Positions 8,558-18,086 are shown, numbered from the stretch's first letter. The stretch is DNA of 64,000 nucleotides from UBA7398 sp964632545 (GCA_964632545.1 CAZWBQ010000001.1:1-64000); one strand, 5' to 3'. Translations and numbers: made by a program. The notes: generated from the sequence alone by a model not told the origin.

Positions 8558-10651
8558 GTGGCTACCGAATCGAGTTCAAGTATTTCCGAGGTATCTGCAT
8601 CGGAAAACGGGTACACCGCAAAAGATCTTTCAGTCCTTGAAGGGCTAGATGCCGTACGTAAACGCCCTGGAATGTATATCGGTTCTACCGACGGACGCGG
8701 TCTTATGCATTGCTTATGGGAAATTATTGATAATGCTGTAGATGAATCACTTGCTGGTCATTGTAAAAAAATTGAAATCAATTTAGAAAAAGATGGATCA
8801 ATTGAAGTACACGATGATGGTCGTGGAATTCCGGTAGATAAAGAACCAAAAACTGGCTTAACGGGCGTTGAGGTTGTAATGACTAAACTGCATGCCGGTG
8901 GAAAATTCGGTGGCGGTTCTTATAATGCTACTGGTGGATTGCACGGAGTTGGTGCATCCGTTGTAAATGCGCTTGCATCACGTCTTGATGTTGAAGTTGA
9001 TCGTGATTCAAAAATTTATTGGATGTCTTTTAAGCGCGGCGTCGCTGGAATTTTTGATGGTGATGGACCTAATGCACCATTCGAACCAAAATCAGGGCTG
9101 CGAATTATTGGAAAAGTTTCATCAAAAATAACTGGAACCAGAGTTAAGTGGTGGTCAGATCGCCAAATATTTCTAAAAGATGCCGAACATGACATTGAAG
9201 AGATTTACGCTCGAGCTCGCCAAACTTCTTACTTGGTCCCTGGAATTACGCTCATCGTTAACGATAATCGAAGCAAAGATAAGACAAGTGAGACTTTTTA
9301 TCACAAAGGCGGCATTTCGGAATATTGCCACTTTTTGCAACCCGATGATCCAGTGGGCGATGTAATTCGATTGCAAGGTCGTGGTCATTACCAAGAAACC
9401 GTTCCGGTACTAGATGACAAGGGCCATTTAGAACCAACTGATGTGGAACGCGATATGGATGTAGATGTCGCAATTAAATGGGGCAATGGCTATGAGACCA
9501 CAATGCGCTCATTTGTAAACATTATTACTACCCCCAAGGGCGGAACCCACGTCCAAGGTTTCGAGCGCGCACTAACTAAAACTTTTAACGATATTTTGCG
9601 AGCCACTGGAACGTTAAAGAAGAACGAATTAGATGTAATTAAAGATGACATTCTCGAAGGGTTAACTGCTGTTGTTACGGTACGAATGCAAGAACCACAA
9701 TTTGAGGGTCAGACTAAAGAAGTATTAGGAACTCCTGCAGTAACCAAGATTGTTACTACTGTAGTGAGCGATGAACTCAAGAAATTTTTTACAACTACCA
9801 AGCGCATCGACAAAGCTAATGGCCGATTAATTCTGGAAAAAGTTGCGGCAGCCTCACGCACTCGAATCTCATCACGAGCACATAAAGAGCTGCAACGTCG
9901 CAAGAATGCGCTGGAAAGTTCTTCGCTTCCGGCAAAACTCTCAGATTGTCGATCTGAGGATGTTTCTAGAACAGAACTATTTATTGTTGAAGGTGAATCT
10001 GCGCTCGGTACTACAAAAGCAGCGCGTAACTCTGAATACCAAGCAATTCTGCCAATCCGAGGGAAAATTCTTAACGTACAAAAAGCTTCGCTCTCACAGA
10101 TGTTAGATAACACAGAGTGCGCATCCATAATTCAAGTTATCGGTGCTGGTTCTGGTAAGTCATTCACAATTGATGATGCTCGTTATGGTCGAGTAATCTT
10201 GATGTCTGATGCTGATGTCGACGGCGCGCATATCCGATGTTTACTGCTGACACTTTTATATCGATACATGAAACCGCTAATCGACGATGGTCGAGTGTTC
10301 GCGGCAATTCCACCACTTCACCGAATCGATGTATTGGGCGGCGGCGGCAAAAAAGGCGAAGTTTTTTACACTTACTCCGATGATGAGATGAAGAAGTTAT
10401 TAACTGATTTAGGTAAACAAGGTAAACGCTGGAAGGAACCAATTCAGCGTTATAAAGGTCTTGGTGAAATGGATTCAGATCAACTTCGAGAGACAACTAT
10501 GGATCCAAACCATCGGACGCTTCGCAGAATTACCGTTAAGGATGCGGCAGCAGCGGAGAAAATGTTTGAACTTTTGATGGGTAATGAAGTAGCACCTAGA
10601 AAAGACTTTATTTCAACGGCAGATATCGATCGCGATCGGATCGACGCTTAA
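8558..10651 (+). CDS. parE: DNA topoisomerase IV subunit B (ParE type)
   Basis: The 697-residue protein is a type IIA topoisomerase ATPase subunit. The GHKL ATPase domain shows EIIDNAVDES, DDGRGIPVD and GGLHGVGASVVNAL in the first 140 residues. The TOPRIM domain has EGESALG at about residue 477 and DADVDGAHI at about 550, and the C-terminal block includes QRYKGLGEM. It pairs with the ParC-like subunit encoded on the opposite strand. The two stop codons overlap by 4 bp, so the genes converge instead of forming an operon. It is called ParE rather than GyrB because of that partner and its sequence (LPIRGKILNVQKAS); gyrAB proper are not in the window. Confidence 0.9.
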   Translation: MATESSSSISEVSASENGYTAKDLSVLEGLDAVRKRPGMYIGSTDGRGLMHCLWEIIDNAVDESLAGHCKKIEINLEKDGSIEVHDDGRGIPVDKEPKTGLTGVEVVMTKLHAGGKFGGGSYNATGGLHGVGASVVNALASRLDVEVDRDSKIYWMSFKRGVAGIFDGDGPNAPFEPKSGLRIIGKVSSKITGTRVKWWSDRQIFLKDAEHDIEEIYARARQTSYLVPGITLIVNDNRSKDKTSETFYHKGGISEYCHFLQPDDPVGDVIRLQGRGHYQETVPVLDDKGHLEPTDVERDMDVDVAIKWGNGYETTMRSFVNIITTPKGGTHVQGFERALTKTFNDILRATGTLKKNELDVIKDDILEGLTAVVTVRMQEPQFEGQTKEVLGTPAVTKIVTTVVSDELKKFFTTTKRIDKANGRLILEKVAAASRTRISSRAHKELQRRKNALESSSLPAKLSDCRSEDVSRTELFIVEGESALGTTKAARNSEYQAILPIRGKILNVQKASLSQMLDNTECASIIQVIGAGSGKSFTIDDARYGRVILMSDADVDGAHIRCLLLTLLYRYMKPLIDDGRVFAAIPPLHRIDVLGGGGKKGEVFYTYSDDEMKKLLTDLGKQGKRWKEPIQRYKGLGEMDSDQLRETTMDPNHRTLRRITVKDAAAAEKMFELLMGNEVAPRKDFISTADIDRDRIDA

Positions 10652-12174
10652 TCAATAAGTTTTGTACGACGTTCAGTTGCGTACTTTTTCGAAACTTCAG
10701 TCAGTTCATCAGCTACCTGTTTGCGGAGCGCTTCGTCGCTTTTTAATAGAGCGGTCAGGGCGGCGATAGTGGCCTTTAATTCTTTCTGTTCAGTTTCCAA
10801 CTCTAACTTAGACATTTTAGTCAAACGTCGAAGCGGCATATCTAAAATGTAAGTTGCTTGTTCATCGCTTAATTTGAAACCTTTAATGAGTGCAGCTTTC
10901 GCTTCAGTAGCGTCATCGCTGCCACGGATAATTTTAATAACCTTATCGATATCGATAATTGCCTTTAAGAGACCATCTACTAAATTTAACCTGGCAGTCG
11001 CCTTATCTTTTCGGAAATTAGAGCGACGAGTAACAACCTCAATACGGTGATTGATAAAAACTTGTAAAAATTCTTTTAACCCAAGAGTTCGCGGTTTCCC
11101 ACCAACAAGTGCTACTGCGTTAATTGAGAAAGCATCTTCAAGCGGAGTTAACCGGTACAAATTTGCCAGTACATCCTCAGGTTCAAACCCATTTTTAAGT
11201 TCAATTACTACTTTGGTGCCTTGCTGGCCATCTGTTAAATCAATAATGTCCGAGATACCTTGAATTTTCTTAGCTTTAACTAAATCAGAGATCTTCTCTA
11301 CAACTTTTTCTGGGCCAATATTGAACGGAAGTTCGGTGATGGTAATGCCAACTTTTCGTGAAGTAACTTTGCTAATTTCAACTTTAGCGCGAACTTTAAA
11401 CGCACCTTTTCCGGTTTGATAAGCCTCCAGCACGCCTTCTTTTCCAACGAGTTCGCCACCAGTAGGGAAGTCAGGGCCAGGAATAAATTTCATTAATTGT
11501 TTTAAAGTGGCATTTGGAGTTTCGATCAAATGCTTGGTCGCAGCTATAACTTCACCTAAATTGTGCGGCGCCATATTTGTTGCCATGCCAACCGCGATTC
11601 CGGTAGTTCCATTAACTAATAGGTTTGGGAAAGCTGCTGGCAGAACTTGAGGTTCTAATAATTGACCATCGTAATTGGATGCAAAATCAACAGTGTTCTC
11701 GTCGGCCTCTTCGACCATCAACATAGCTGCGTTGGCTAATCGAGCTTCGGTGTAACGCATTGCGGCTGGACCAGCATCTAACGAACCGAAATTTCCATGG
11801 CCATCAATAAGCGGTAATCGCATTGAAAAGTTTTGTGACATCCGAACTAGCGCGTCATAAATTGCGCCATCGCCATGTGGGTGCAATTTACCCATCACTT
11901 CACCAACTACGCGTGCGCTCTTAACGTGGCCACGCTCTGGACGAAGTCCCATCTCAGCCATCTGATGGAGAATTCTTCGGTGCACCGGCTTTAAACCATC
12001 GCGAGCATCTGGAAGTGCACGTGAATAAATTACTGAGTATGCGTACTCCAGAAAAGATTCTGACATTTCAGAAGAGACATCGATGTCAACAACCTTGCCG
12101 GCATATTCACCTGGCTTTGGGCCGACAACTTTCGCTGCTTTCTTACTCGCTTTACTTTCTGGCTTTTTACTCAC
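10648..12174 (-). CDS. parC: DNA topoisomerase IV subunit A lacking the C-terminal domain
   Basis: The 508-residue protein has the winged-helix and tower of type IIA topoisomerase A subunits, with the DNA-cleaving tyrosine in AAMRYTE (Y141), the GKLHPHGDGAIYD segment, and the coiled-coil gate running to the end. It stops at ERRTKLID, where family members normally continue with a beta-pinwheel of about 300 residues that wraps or senses DNA. No remnant of that domain is readable downstream; the stop overlaps the parE stop. The frame is open upstream to 12249, overlapping psuK, so the GTG at 12174 (MSKKPESK) is preferred. It lacks a ribosome site; CAGAAT 7 nt before it could be a leaderless -10. 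Domain loss is seen; the functional effect is not. Confidence 0.88.
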   Translation of the reverse strand: MSKKPESKASKKAAKVVGPKPGEYAGKVVDIDVSSEMSESFLEYAYSVIYSRALPDARDGLKPVHRRILHQMAEMGLRPERGHVKSARVVGEVMGKLHPHGDGAIYDALVRMSQNFSMRLPLIDGHGNFGSLDAGPAAMRYTEARLANAAMLMVEEADENTVDFASNYDGQLLEPQVLPAAFPNLLVNGTTGIAVGMATNMAPHNLGEVIAATKHLIETPNATLKQLMKFIPGPDFPTGGELVGKEGVLEAYQTGKGAFKVRAKVEISKVTSRKVGITITELPFNIGPEKVVEKISDLVKAKKIQGISDIIDLTDGQQGTKVVIELKNGFEPEDVLANLYRLTPLEDAFSINAVALVGGKPRTLGLKEFLQVFINHRIEVVTRRSNFRKDKATARLNLVDGLLKAIIDIDKVIKIIRGSDDATEAKAALIKGFKLSDEQATYILDMPLRRLTKMSKLELETEQKELKATIAALTALLKSDEALRKQVADELTEVSKKYATERRTKLID

Positions 12175-12206
12175 GGGCGTGATTCTGCCAAGTAAAAGTA
12201 GAAAAG

Positions 12207-13094
12207 TTAGGGATTGACGGGCGGTCTTGCTCCGATAATTGCGACACATTGGGTTGCGAGGTCTATTGCGCTTCCGATTGCAGCCAACAGATCAGATTTC
12301 TCCATCCAAGACCCGATAAAGCCAGCAGCAAATGCATCACCTGCTCCAGTTGTGTCAATTACATTTGCAGATTTTGCTGCAATTTCAAGAATTTCAGATT
12401 CGCGTGCAATCGCCATCGCACCTTCTGAGCCGCGTTTGATTACAACTATTGGAACTAACTCATTCAATTCCTTAAGGGCTAAATGAATATCGCTTCTACC
12501 GGTTAAATAGAAGGCTTCCTCCTCATTTAAAATTACAACATCCATTCTCGGCAATATATTCTTTACGGCCGAAAGACCTACATGGTTCATAGTTCCAACT
12601 GAAGCCGGATCAAAAATAATTGGAATTTTTGCAGAAGTAATTGCATTAACCATTGCGACAACTCCAGTTGTAGATGCTGGATTCAATAATGAATAACCAG
12701 AGAGGTAAACCGCAGAAACGCCATCAAGTGTTGGTAAATCAGAAAGGTTAAGACCAGAATTAGCTCCAGATTCCGGAAACATAGTTCGCTCGCCCGTTTT
12801 ATCTACGAGCACTGCAACCACCCCAGTCTGCGCTCCTTGAATTACGATATTTCCATGGCGCACGCCTAATTTATCTAGCTCTGCCATTACGGCAGTACCT
12901 GCCGGATCGTCACCAACTCGAGAAACAAGTTGAACTTCACGCTTTGAATAAGCTAACCAAGATGCAACATTCGCCGCTGCGCCACCGCCATGTGTTGAAA
13001 TTTTAGCTGGAGTATCGCTACCGTAATTAATCTCAGAATTTATTCGCACAACCACATCGAGCATCACATCACCGATGCAGAGGATTAGACCCAT
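12207..13094 (-). CDS. psuK: PfkB-family sugar kinase, probable pseudouridine kinase
   Basis: The 295-residue protein is a ribokinase-fold kinase. It has the N-terminal GGGAAANVASWLA signature and the C-terminal DTTGAGDAFAAGF signature with the catalytic aspartate. The specific substrate is inferred from context: the gene starts 1 nt after psuG, and PsuK phosphorylates pseudouridine to the 5'-phosphate that PsuG cleaves. Without that neighbour it would be annotated only as a carbohydrate or nucleoside kinase. parC follows 32 nt after its stop on the same strand. Confidence 0.8.
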   Translation of the reverse strand: MGLILCIGDVMLDVVVRINSEINYGSDTPAKISTHGGGAAANVASWLAYSKREVQLVSRVGDDPAGTAVMAELDKLGVRHGNIVIQGAQTGVVAVLVDKTGERTMFPESGANSGLNLSDLPTLDGVSAVYLSGYSLLNPASTTGVVAMVNAITSAKIPIIFDPASVGTMNHVGLSAVKNILPRMDVVILNEEEAFYLTGRSDIHLALKELNELVPIVVIKRGSEGAMAIARESEILEIAAKSANVIDTTGAGDAFAAGFIGSWMEKSDLLAAIGSAIDLATQCVAIIGARPPVNP

Positions 13095-13095
13095 T

Positions 13096-13989
13096 TTATT
13101 GTGCAGCCAGAGCTATTTGAGCAGCGAGCTTTGCATTTGATTTTATGATTTCAATATTTACATTAAGCGATTCACCGTTACTTTCGCTATGAAAATACTC
13201 AAGTAAGAAAGGTGTGACAGCTTTCCCAGATATATTGTTCGTAGCCGCTTTTTCCAAACCAGATTTCAATAGTTGATCGTGGAGAGATCGGTTAATTTCA
13301 GTACCTACAGGATTCGCAACTATAAGCGCAGATCTATCGGTTTCAAATTGATTGCGCTTTTTTAATATTTCAACAATTTCAGTTATGGAATTTACTTTAT
13401 GTTCAAGCGGAAAACCAGAATCTATTAAGTAAAAACCCGGAAATCTATCGGTCTTATATCCAACGATTGCGATTCCTAATGTTTCTAATCTTTCCAAAGT
13501 TGCTGACACATCTAATATCGATTTCACACCAGCACAGACCACGGTAATTGGTGTATTTGCTAATGCAGCAAGATCTGCAGACTCATCCCAAGTATCACGA
13601 GCATCTCGATGAACGCCGCCAAGACCACCTGTTGCGAAATAAGATATTCCGGCCACATGTGCAATATGTGATGTAGCGGCCACTGTTGTAGCGGCGCTCT
13701 TCTTGTTTGCGGAAAAAATAGCCAAGTCTCTAGTTGAAGCTTTTGCAACGTTTGCATCATTAGCAATTCGTTCCAATTCAATTGGCTCTAACCCAATATG
13801 AATTTCACCGTCGATCATCGCAATTGTGGCTGGTGTTGCGCCATTTGCCCGGACGATTGCTTCAACTTCAATGGCAACTTCTAAATTTTTCGGCCGTGGC
13901 AGACCGTGGCTAATAATTGTGGATTCCAAAGCAACTATCGGGGAGTTATTGGCAATCGCGCGCTTCACCTCAGCGGAGTAGGTACTCAT
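13096..13989 (-). CDS. psuG: Pseudouridine-5'-phosphate glycosidase
   Basis: The 297-residue protein matches PsuG, which splits pseudouridine 5'-phosphate into uracil and ribose 5-phosphate during RNA nucleoside salvage. Visible blocks are ALESTIISHGLPRPKN near the N-terminus, ATTVAATSHIAHVAGI, the glycine-rich FATGGLGGVHRDA and VVCAGVKSILD. A TTG at 14010 extends the frame, but the ATG at 13989 fits the family. It has no ribosome site, and TAACCT lies 8 nt upstream, suggesting a leaderless message. It is divergent from the phosphodiesterase gene with 43 bp between starts. Confidence 0.93.
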   Translation of the reverse strand: MSTYSAEVKRAIANNSPIVALESTIISHGLPRPKNLEVAIEVEAIVRANGATPATIAMIDGEIHIGLEPIELERIANDANVAKASTRDLAIFSANKKSAATTVAATSHIAHVAGISYFATGGLGGVHRDARDTWDESADLAALANTPITVVCAGVKSILDVSATLERLETLGIAIVGYKTDRFPGFYLIDSGFPLEHKVNSITEIVEILKKRNQFETDRSALIVANPVGTEINRSLHDQLLKSGLEKAATNNISGKAVTPFLLEYFHSESNGESLNVNIEIIKSNAKLAAQIALAAQ

Positions 13990-13997
13990 AAGGATGA

Positions 13998-14003
13998 AGG
14001 TTA
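13998..14003 (-). promoter_or_regulatory. Putative -10 of leaderless psuG transcript
   Basis: On the minus strand TAACCT is followed by 8 nt and the psuG ATG. There is no ribosome site. Confidence 0.4.
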
Positions 14004-14032
14004 TCGTCAATTTTTACTGGAAAGATACGGCT

Positions 14033-15136
14033 ATGGCACACCTACTCTCTGACTTGTCTCAGTCAGTTTTCTCAAGTCTAGGTTTACCAGGTACGCAAGA
14101 TCTGCTTTCGCTTGGGGAAAGTCCGACAGCGCGAGAATGCATATTATTAATTGATGGCATGGGGAGCAACGCAATTGCAGAATTCGGTTCATATCTTCCA
14201 ATAAAAGATCAAATGAAATTTATCGAAACACTTTCATCGAATTTTCCTTCGACAACTGTCACAAATTTAACTTCTTTAGGTACCGGAGTTCATCCGGGAG
14301 AACACGGCATGTTGGGTTACACCATGCGAGTTCCCAGAAGTGGAACTCCAGGGCGATTACTTAATGCCCTCCGATGGGATGAACGAGTTGACCCGGTTAC
14401 ATGGCAGAATGTTGATACGCTTTTTGAAAGAGGTGTTTCGGCTGGATTATCCGTTTCGCATGTAGCTTCAAAAAGATATCAAGATAGTGGTTTTACAGAG
14501 GCTGCGTTAAGAGGTGCGCAATATCGCGGGGCTAATAGTTTGCTAGATTTAATTACACAAGCAGCAATTGCGTTAGCAAAACCAAAATCATTTGCATACG
14601 TTTACATTAACGATTTAGATGAAGCTGCACATAGCGATGGAATGGGTTCCGAGAAATGGTTAATTGCGCTAGCTAAAACGAATGAGTTGGTAACTGGATT
14701 ACTTGAAAGATTACCTTCCGGCACAAGGGTATGGTTAACAGCAGATCACGGCATGATAAACCGAAACGATTTTACAGTTTTAGGTAAAGATAATTCGCTA
14801 TTAGAAAATGTAACTCTTCTGGGCGGTGAACCAAGAGCTCGCCACCTATATGTTAAAGCCGGCACAGAGAGTGAAGTGTTATCACAATGGCGAGAGTATT
14901 TTGGGGAGAGAGTTGAGCTTTTTTCTAAAGAAGAAGCCATTAACAGCGGCCTTTTTGGAGCCTTAGTTACTGAAGATAGTTTTGATCGGTTGGGCGATGT
15001 AATCGCAGTGCCAAGCGGCGATTTGGTATTGATTGAACCTGATAAAGAAAAACAACAACTAGCAATGGTCGGTCATCACGGTGGGCTTACAGCAGCAGAA
15101 TTAGAAATACCGCTATTTAGCGGAATTGCGAATTAA
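14033..15136 (+). CDS. Type I phosphodiesterase / nucleotide pyrophosphatase family protein
   Basis: The 367-residue protein belongs to the alkaline-phosphatase superfamily, NPP branch. Metal ligands are visible in LIDGMGSNAI, in the nucleophile region STTVTNLTSLGTG, in YINDLDEAAHSDG, in LTADHGM and in VGHHGG. No signal peptide is visible, so it is probably cytoplasmic. The substrate is unknown. The frame is open to 13994, but that ATG lies almost on top of the psuG start. The ATG at 14033 matches family N-termini, though it has only weak start signals. Confidence 0.82.
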   Translation: MAHLLSDLSQSVFSSLGLPGTQDLLSLGESPTARECILLIDGMGSNAIAEFGSYLPIKDQMKFIETLSSNFPSTTVTNLTSLGTGVHPGEHGMLGYTMRVPRSGTPGRLLNALRWDERVDPVTWQNVDTLFERGVSAGLSVSHVASKRYQDSGFTEAALRGAQYRGANSLLDLITQAAIALAKPKSFAYVYINDLDEAAHSDGMGSEKWLIALAKTNELVTGLLERLPSGTRVWLTADHGMINRNDFTVLGKDNSLLENVTLLGGEPRARHLYVKAGTESEVLSQWREYFGERVELFSKEEAINSGLFGALVTEDSFDRLGDVIAVPSGDLVLIEPDKEKQQLAMVGHHGGLTAAELEIPLFSGIAN

Positions 15137-15143
15137 ATTTAAC

Positions 15144-16016
15144 TTATTCTTCTTCTTTATCGCGTTTAGATCCGAACATAATGTCATCCCAAGATGGAAT
15201 TGAAATTCTTCGTTTTACGCCATCACGCCTTGCTTCAGGTTCTATATCCAAAGTTTCTTGAAGCGCTGGCGCACTGGGAATTTCAATTGGGTTATCTTCT
15301 TCTTGCATTGGGTCGGTTCTTACTGCAACCAACCTTGGAGCTTGTCGCTCCGAACTTGAGGTATCGCCAGTCGGAAATATCATGCCATGTTCGTTACGTG
15401 GCGCTGGCTTAGCTAAACTTTCTTCGCCGCCAATCCATCTTGCACCTTCATCTTGTGATGTTAATGTTCTGCGAGTTGCATCAAAACTCCAAAGAGCGGT
15501 GCCAGCGCCATCTCGATTCGGATAATCTAATTTGATATTCCAGGTGCCATCATCACTTCTTGATGTATTCCAATTAACTAAATTCATGTCGACGCCACGT
15601 GGCGCTAGGCGATGAAGAACTAAATCTGCGAGTGTCTGCGACTGTGAATCTTTGCGTAATGGCGTTTTTTGAGCCAAATCAATAATGTAGGCACGCTCTT
15701 GCAAAATCGGTCCAGAAAATCTTTCAATCTTTTCCATTGAAACATTTCCCAATCGAGATATTTCGTCAGCACTTTCGCCCGCGCGTAACCGCGCTTGGAT
15801 CTCTTTAATAGTCATTACTTCTGGAGCTTCTTCTTGCACAGCCGATAGCCGCGCTTGGTTTACAGTCGCACGAAGTGAATCACTAATACGAACTGAATAA
15901 GTTCCACCTGAATTGTCACTCAATTCCAGATGGTTGCCATCATCCGAGCGGCCCACGACTCGTAGATCTTTACTGTCGGTTGGCTGATCTGAATTCACGG
16001 GGAAAGATTGCCACAT
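15144..16016 (-). CDS. sepH: Septation protein SepH (DUF3071)
   Basis: The 290-residue protein has the conserved N-terminal DUF3071 block (DLRVVGRSDDGNHLEL, then the helix-turn-helix-like MTIKEIQARLRAGESADEISRL and ERAYIIDLAQKTPLR). A divergent acidic, proline-containing tail ends KRRISIPSWDDIMFGSKR, a typical SepH C-terminal motif. In streptomycetes and mycobacteria SepH binds FtsZ and promotes its assembly. The start is uncertain: ATG 16016 or GTG 15998 are both possible and neither has a clear ribosome site. It converges with the phosphodiesterase gene (7 bp gap). Confidence 0.88.
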   Translation of the reverse strand: MWQSFPVNSDQPTDSKDLRVVGRSDDGNHLELSDNSGGTYSVRISDSLRATVNQARLSAVQEEAPEVMTIKEIQARLRAGESADEISRLGNVSMEKIERFSGPILQERAYIIDLAQKTPLRKDSQSQTLADLVLHRLAPRGVDMNLVNWNTSRSDDGTWNIKLDYPNRDGAGTALWSFDATRRTLTSQDEGARWIGGEESLAKPAPRNEHGMIFPTGDTSSSERQAPRLVAVRTDPMQEEDNPIEIPSAPALQETLDIEPEARRDGVKRRISIPSWDDIMFGSKRDKEEE

Positions 16017-16063
16017 TCCAACGGTTAAATCGGGGATAACACCCTTGGCGAGTGCCTTAATGC

Positions 16064-17275
16064 TTATTTAATTCTGGGTTTTAGCCAAACTTTAAAGTAA
16101 ATAATCAAAGTGATTATGGAAATTCCCATTGAAATCACTGGCACGATAAATGCAGTTTGGGCGCCAGTGGTGTCAATAATATGCCCGGTAATTGCTCCAG
16201 GAAGTGCGCCGCCGAGAATTAATCCGGAAAGTATCCAAGCTAAGGTTTCAGTAACTTGGTTATCTTCGACTAAGTTTTCAGCTGCCGTGTAGCCAGCAAC
16301 AATTAGTGGCGCAATGCAGATTCCGTTTAGAAATAGCGCAACCGATAACGTTACGAAATTCCCTGGGAAAATTTTTGCCGCAAAAATGAGCGGTAGCGTG
16401 AAGATAGCCAGCGCAACGGTAAAAAATATAAATCGACTGTTGGCCGTTATTTTCCAATGTAGTGCGCCGTTAATAAATGCAGCAATCAAACTGCCGAGCG
16501 CCCATATTGCGTAGAGCAATCCAGTCTGTGATTTAGCACCATATTGATCTGCGTAGCCGACAATGATTAACCCAGTTGCGGAAAATGAGGCACCAGTAAA
16601 TATAAAAGGAAAAAATATTGCTTGAACTTCTGCGGTGAAAATTGGGTTTTTGTGTTTTACGCCTCTTACTTTTGGATGTGGTGTGGGCTCAGTTTCTTTT
16701 TGCGCGACGAATAGGATCGAGCCCACAGCTAGAAAAATGGCGGCAGCTAAAATGCCGGCTGCTGGTCCAATATTTGTTGCACATAACGTTGTGATTATTG
16801 GCCCAACCATGAACACGATTTCATCTAATAGCGATTCGACCGAGTAGGCAGTATTCATTAATTTTGAATCACCATTAAGCACATATGACCAACGCCGCCT
16901 AACCATTTGCCCAGTTCCAACGAATACGCCTTCGAAAATAATTAATAATAGAAACCAGCTCCATTTTGGGGCATCAAGTCGAATTACGGTCAAGAATCCA
17001 AGGAGCGCGGTGAGATGAATTGGTACTGCAATTTTGAGGATACGACCTTGCCCATAGCGATCAGCTGCGCGTGACCATAACGGTGCTACGAAAGCAGCCA
17101 TGAGCGCCCCAATTGCGGTGAAAGTGCCAGCAAGTGCGTAAGAATCTGTTTTTGCTACAACTACAAAAATAATTGCAATGGACATCATTGAGATTGGCAT
17201 TCTCGCAATGAACGCAGCAAGAGAAAATCGAAACGCACCTTTAGTTCTATATATAGCTAAGTAAGGGGCGATCAT
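16064..17275 (-). CDS. MFS transporter
   Basis: The 403-residue protein has twelve predicted membrane segments and a major-facilitator loop 2-3 motif, APLWSRAADRYGQGRILK at about residues 64-81. It is an inner-membrane carrier; the substrate cannot be told from sequence. The ATG at 17275 is preceded 6 nt upstream by TAGGCT and no ribosome site, suggesting a leaderless message. It is divergent from the inositol-phosphatase-like gene with 31 bp between starts. Confidence 0.85.
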   Translation of the reverse strand: MIAPYLAIYRTKGAFRFSLAAFIARMPISMMSIAIIFVVVAKTDSYALAGTFTAIGALMAAFVAPLWSRAADRYGQGRILKIAVPIHLTALLGFLTVIRLDAPKWSWFLLLIIFEGVFVGTGQMVRRRWSYVLNGDSKLMNTAYSVESLLDEIVFMVGPIITTLCATNIGPAAGILAAAIFLAVGSILFVAQKETEPTPHPKVRGVKHKNPIFTAEVQAIFFPFIFTGASFSATGLIIVGYADQYGAKSQTGLLYAIWALGSLIAAFINGALHWKITANSRFIFFTVALAIFTLPLIFAAKIFPGNFVTLSVALFLNGICIAPLIVAGYTAAENLVEDNQVTETLAWILSGLILGGALPGAITGHIIDTTGAQTAFIVPVISMGISIITLIIYFKVWLKPRIK

Positions 17276-17281
17276 GGGGAT

Positions 17282-17287
17282 AGCCTA
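17282..17287 (-). promoter_or_regulatory. Putative -10 of leaderless MFS gene
   Basis: TAGGCT, then 6 nt (ATCCCC), then ATG on the minus strand. The identical hexamer and spacing occur before nfo. Confidence 0.5.
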
Positions 17288-17295
17288 GCCGTGGT

Positions 17296-17301
17296 TAGAT
17301 T
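17296..17301 (+). promoter_or_regulatory. Putative -10 of leaderless inositol-phosphatase-like gene
   Basis: TAGATT is followed by 5 nt and the ATG at 17307. There is no ribosome site. The opposite-strand element for the MFS gene is only 9 bp away. Confidence 0.4.
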
Positions 17302-17306
17302 GGGAT

Positions 17307-18086
17307 ATGGCATTTGATGGCGACCTACAAGTTCTATGCAATTTAGCTATTGAAGTAGCAAAAAAAGCCGGCGAGCTATTAATGCAACGACCAGCGGTAT
17401 TTGATTTATCAGAAAAGTCATCTGTATTGGATTTTGCTACGCAGATGGATACCCAAAGTGAAGCGCTAATTGTAAAATCTTTATTAGATGCCAGACCTGA
17501 TGATGGAATTATCGGAGAAGAAGGCGCGAATCGCGAAAGTAAAAGTGGCGTTACTTGGGTAATCGATCCGATAGATGGCACAGTTAATTATTTTTATGGG
17601 CTACCCGGTTGGAATATAAGTATTGGAGTAAAGGATGAAACTGGGGTAATTGCAGGCACGGTTTTCTCTCCAACAACTAATTCAATTTGGTGGGCAACTC
17701 GCGGCGGCGGTGCGTTTTATAATGGATATAAAATTTATTGCAATAACCCAGTAACTTTAGATAATGCATTAATAGCATCAGGTTTTGGTTATGACCGCCC
17801 AGCTCGAATTTCGCAGAGCGCTGATATTGCTAAGTTACTTCCAATCATTCGCGATATTCGCAGAAATGGTGCCGCTGCAGTGGATCTTTGTTATGTAGCC
17901 ATGGGCGCAGTAGATGCATATTTTGAAGAAGGTTTAAATGAATGGGATCTAGCCGCGGGCGGTTTAATAGCGATGGAAGCCGGGGCAGTTATCTCAGATA
18001 GGAATGGTGGCGCACCAGGAAAATCTATGGTGCTAGCCGCTGGGCCTGCCCTCCATAGCGAGCTGCTGGCTGCGCTCGCGATTTAG
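17307..18086 (+). CDS. Inositol-monophosphatase family protein
   Basis: The 259-residue protein has the family's metal-binding motifs: IIGEEGAN (Glu), WVIDPIDGTVNY (DPIDGT) and the C-terminal NEWDLAAGGLIAMEAGA. Members hydrolyse inositol 1-phosphate, fructose 1,6-bisphosphate, histidinol phosphate or 3'-phosphoadenosine phosphates. The exact substrate is not decided by sequence, although the length and motifs resemble SuhB/ImpA. It is cytoplasmic. It stands alone between the divergent MFS gene and rplS. Confidence 0.88.
   Translation: MAFDGDLQVLCNLAIEVAKKAGELLMQRPAVFDLSEKSSVLDFATQMDTQSEALIVKSLLDARPDDGIIGEEGANRESKSGVTWVIDPIDGTVNYFYGLPGWNISIGVKDETGVIAGTVFSPTTNSIWWATRGGGAFYNGYKIYCNNPVTLDNALIASGFGYDRPARISQSADIAKLLPIIRDIRRNGAAAVDLCYVAMGAVDAYFEEGLNEWDLAAGGLIAMEAGAVISDRNGGAPGKSMVLAAGPALHSELLAALAI

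Noticed and set aside
9709..10128. Minus-strand open frames under parE, considered as a possible lost C-terminal domain of parC
   Set aside because: None shows the GyrA-type pinwheel repeats or a GyrA box; they are shadows of parE.
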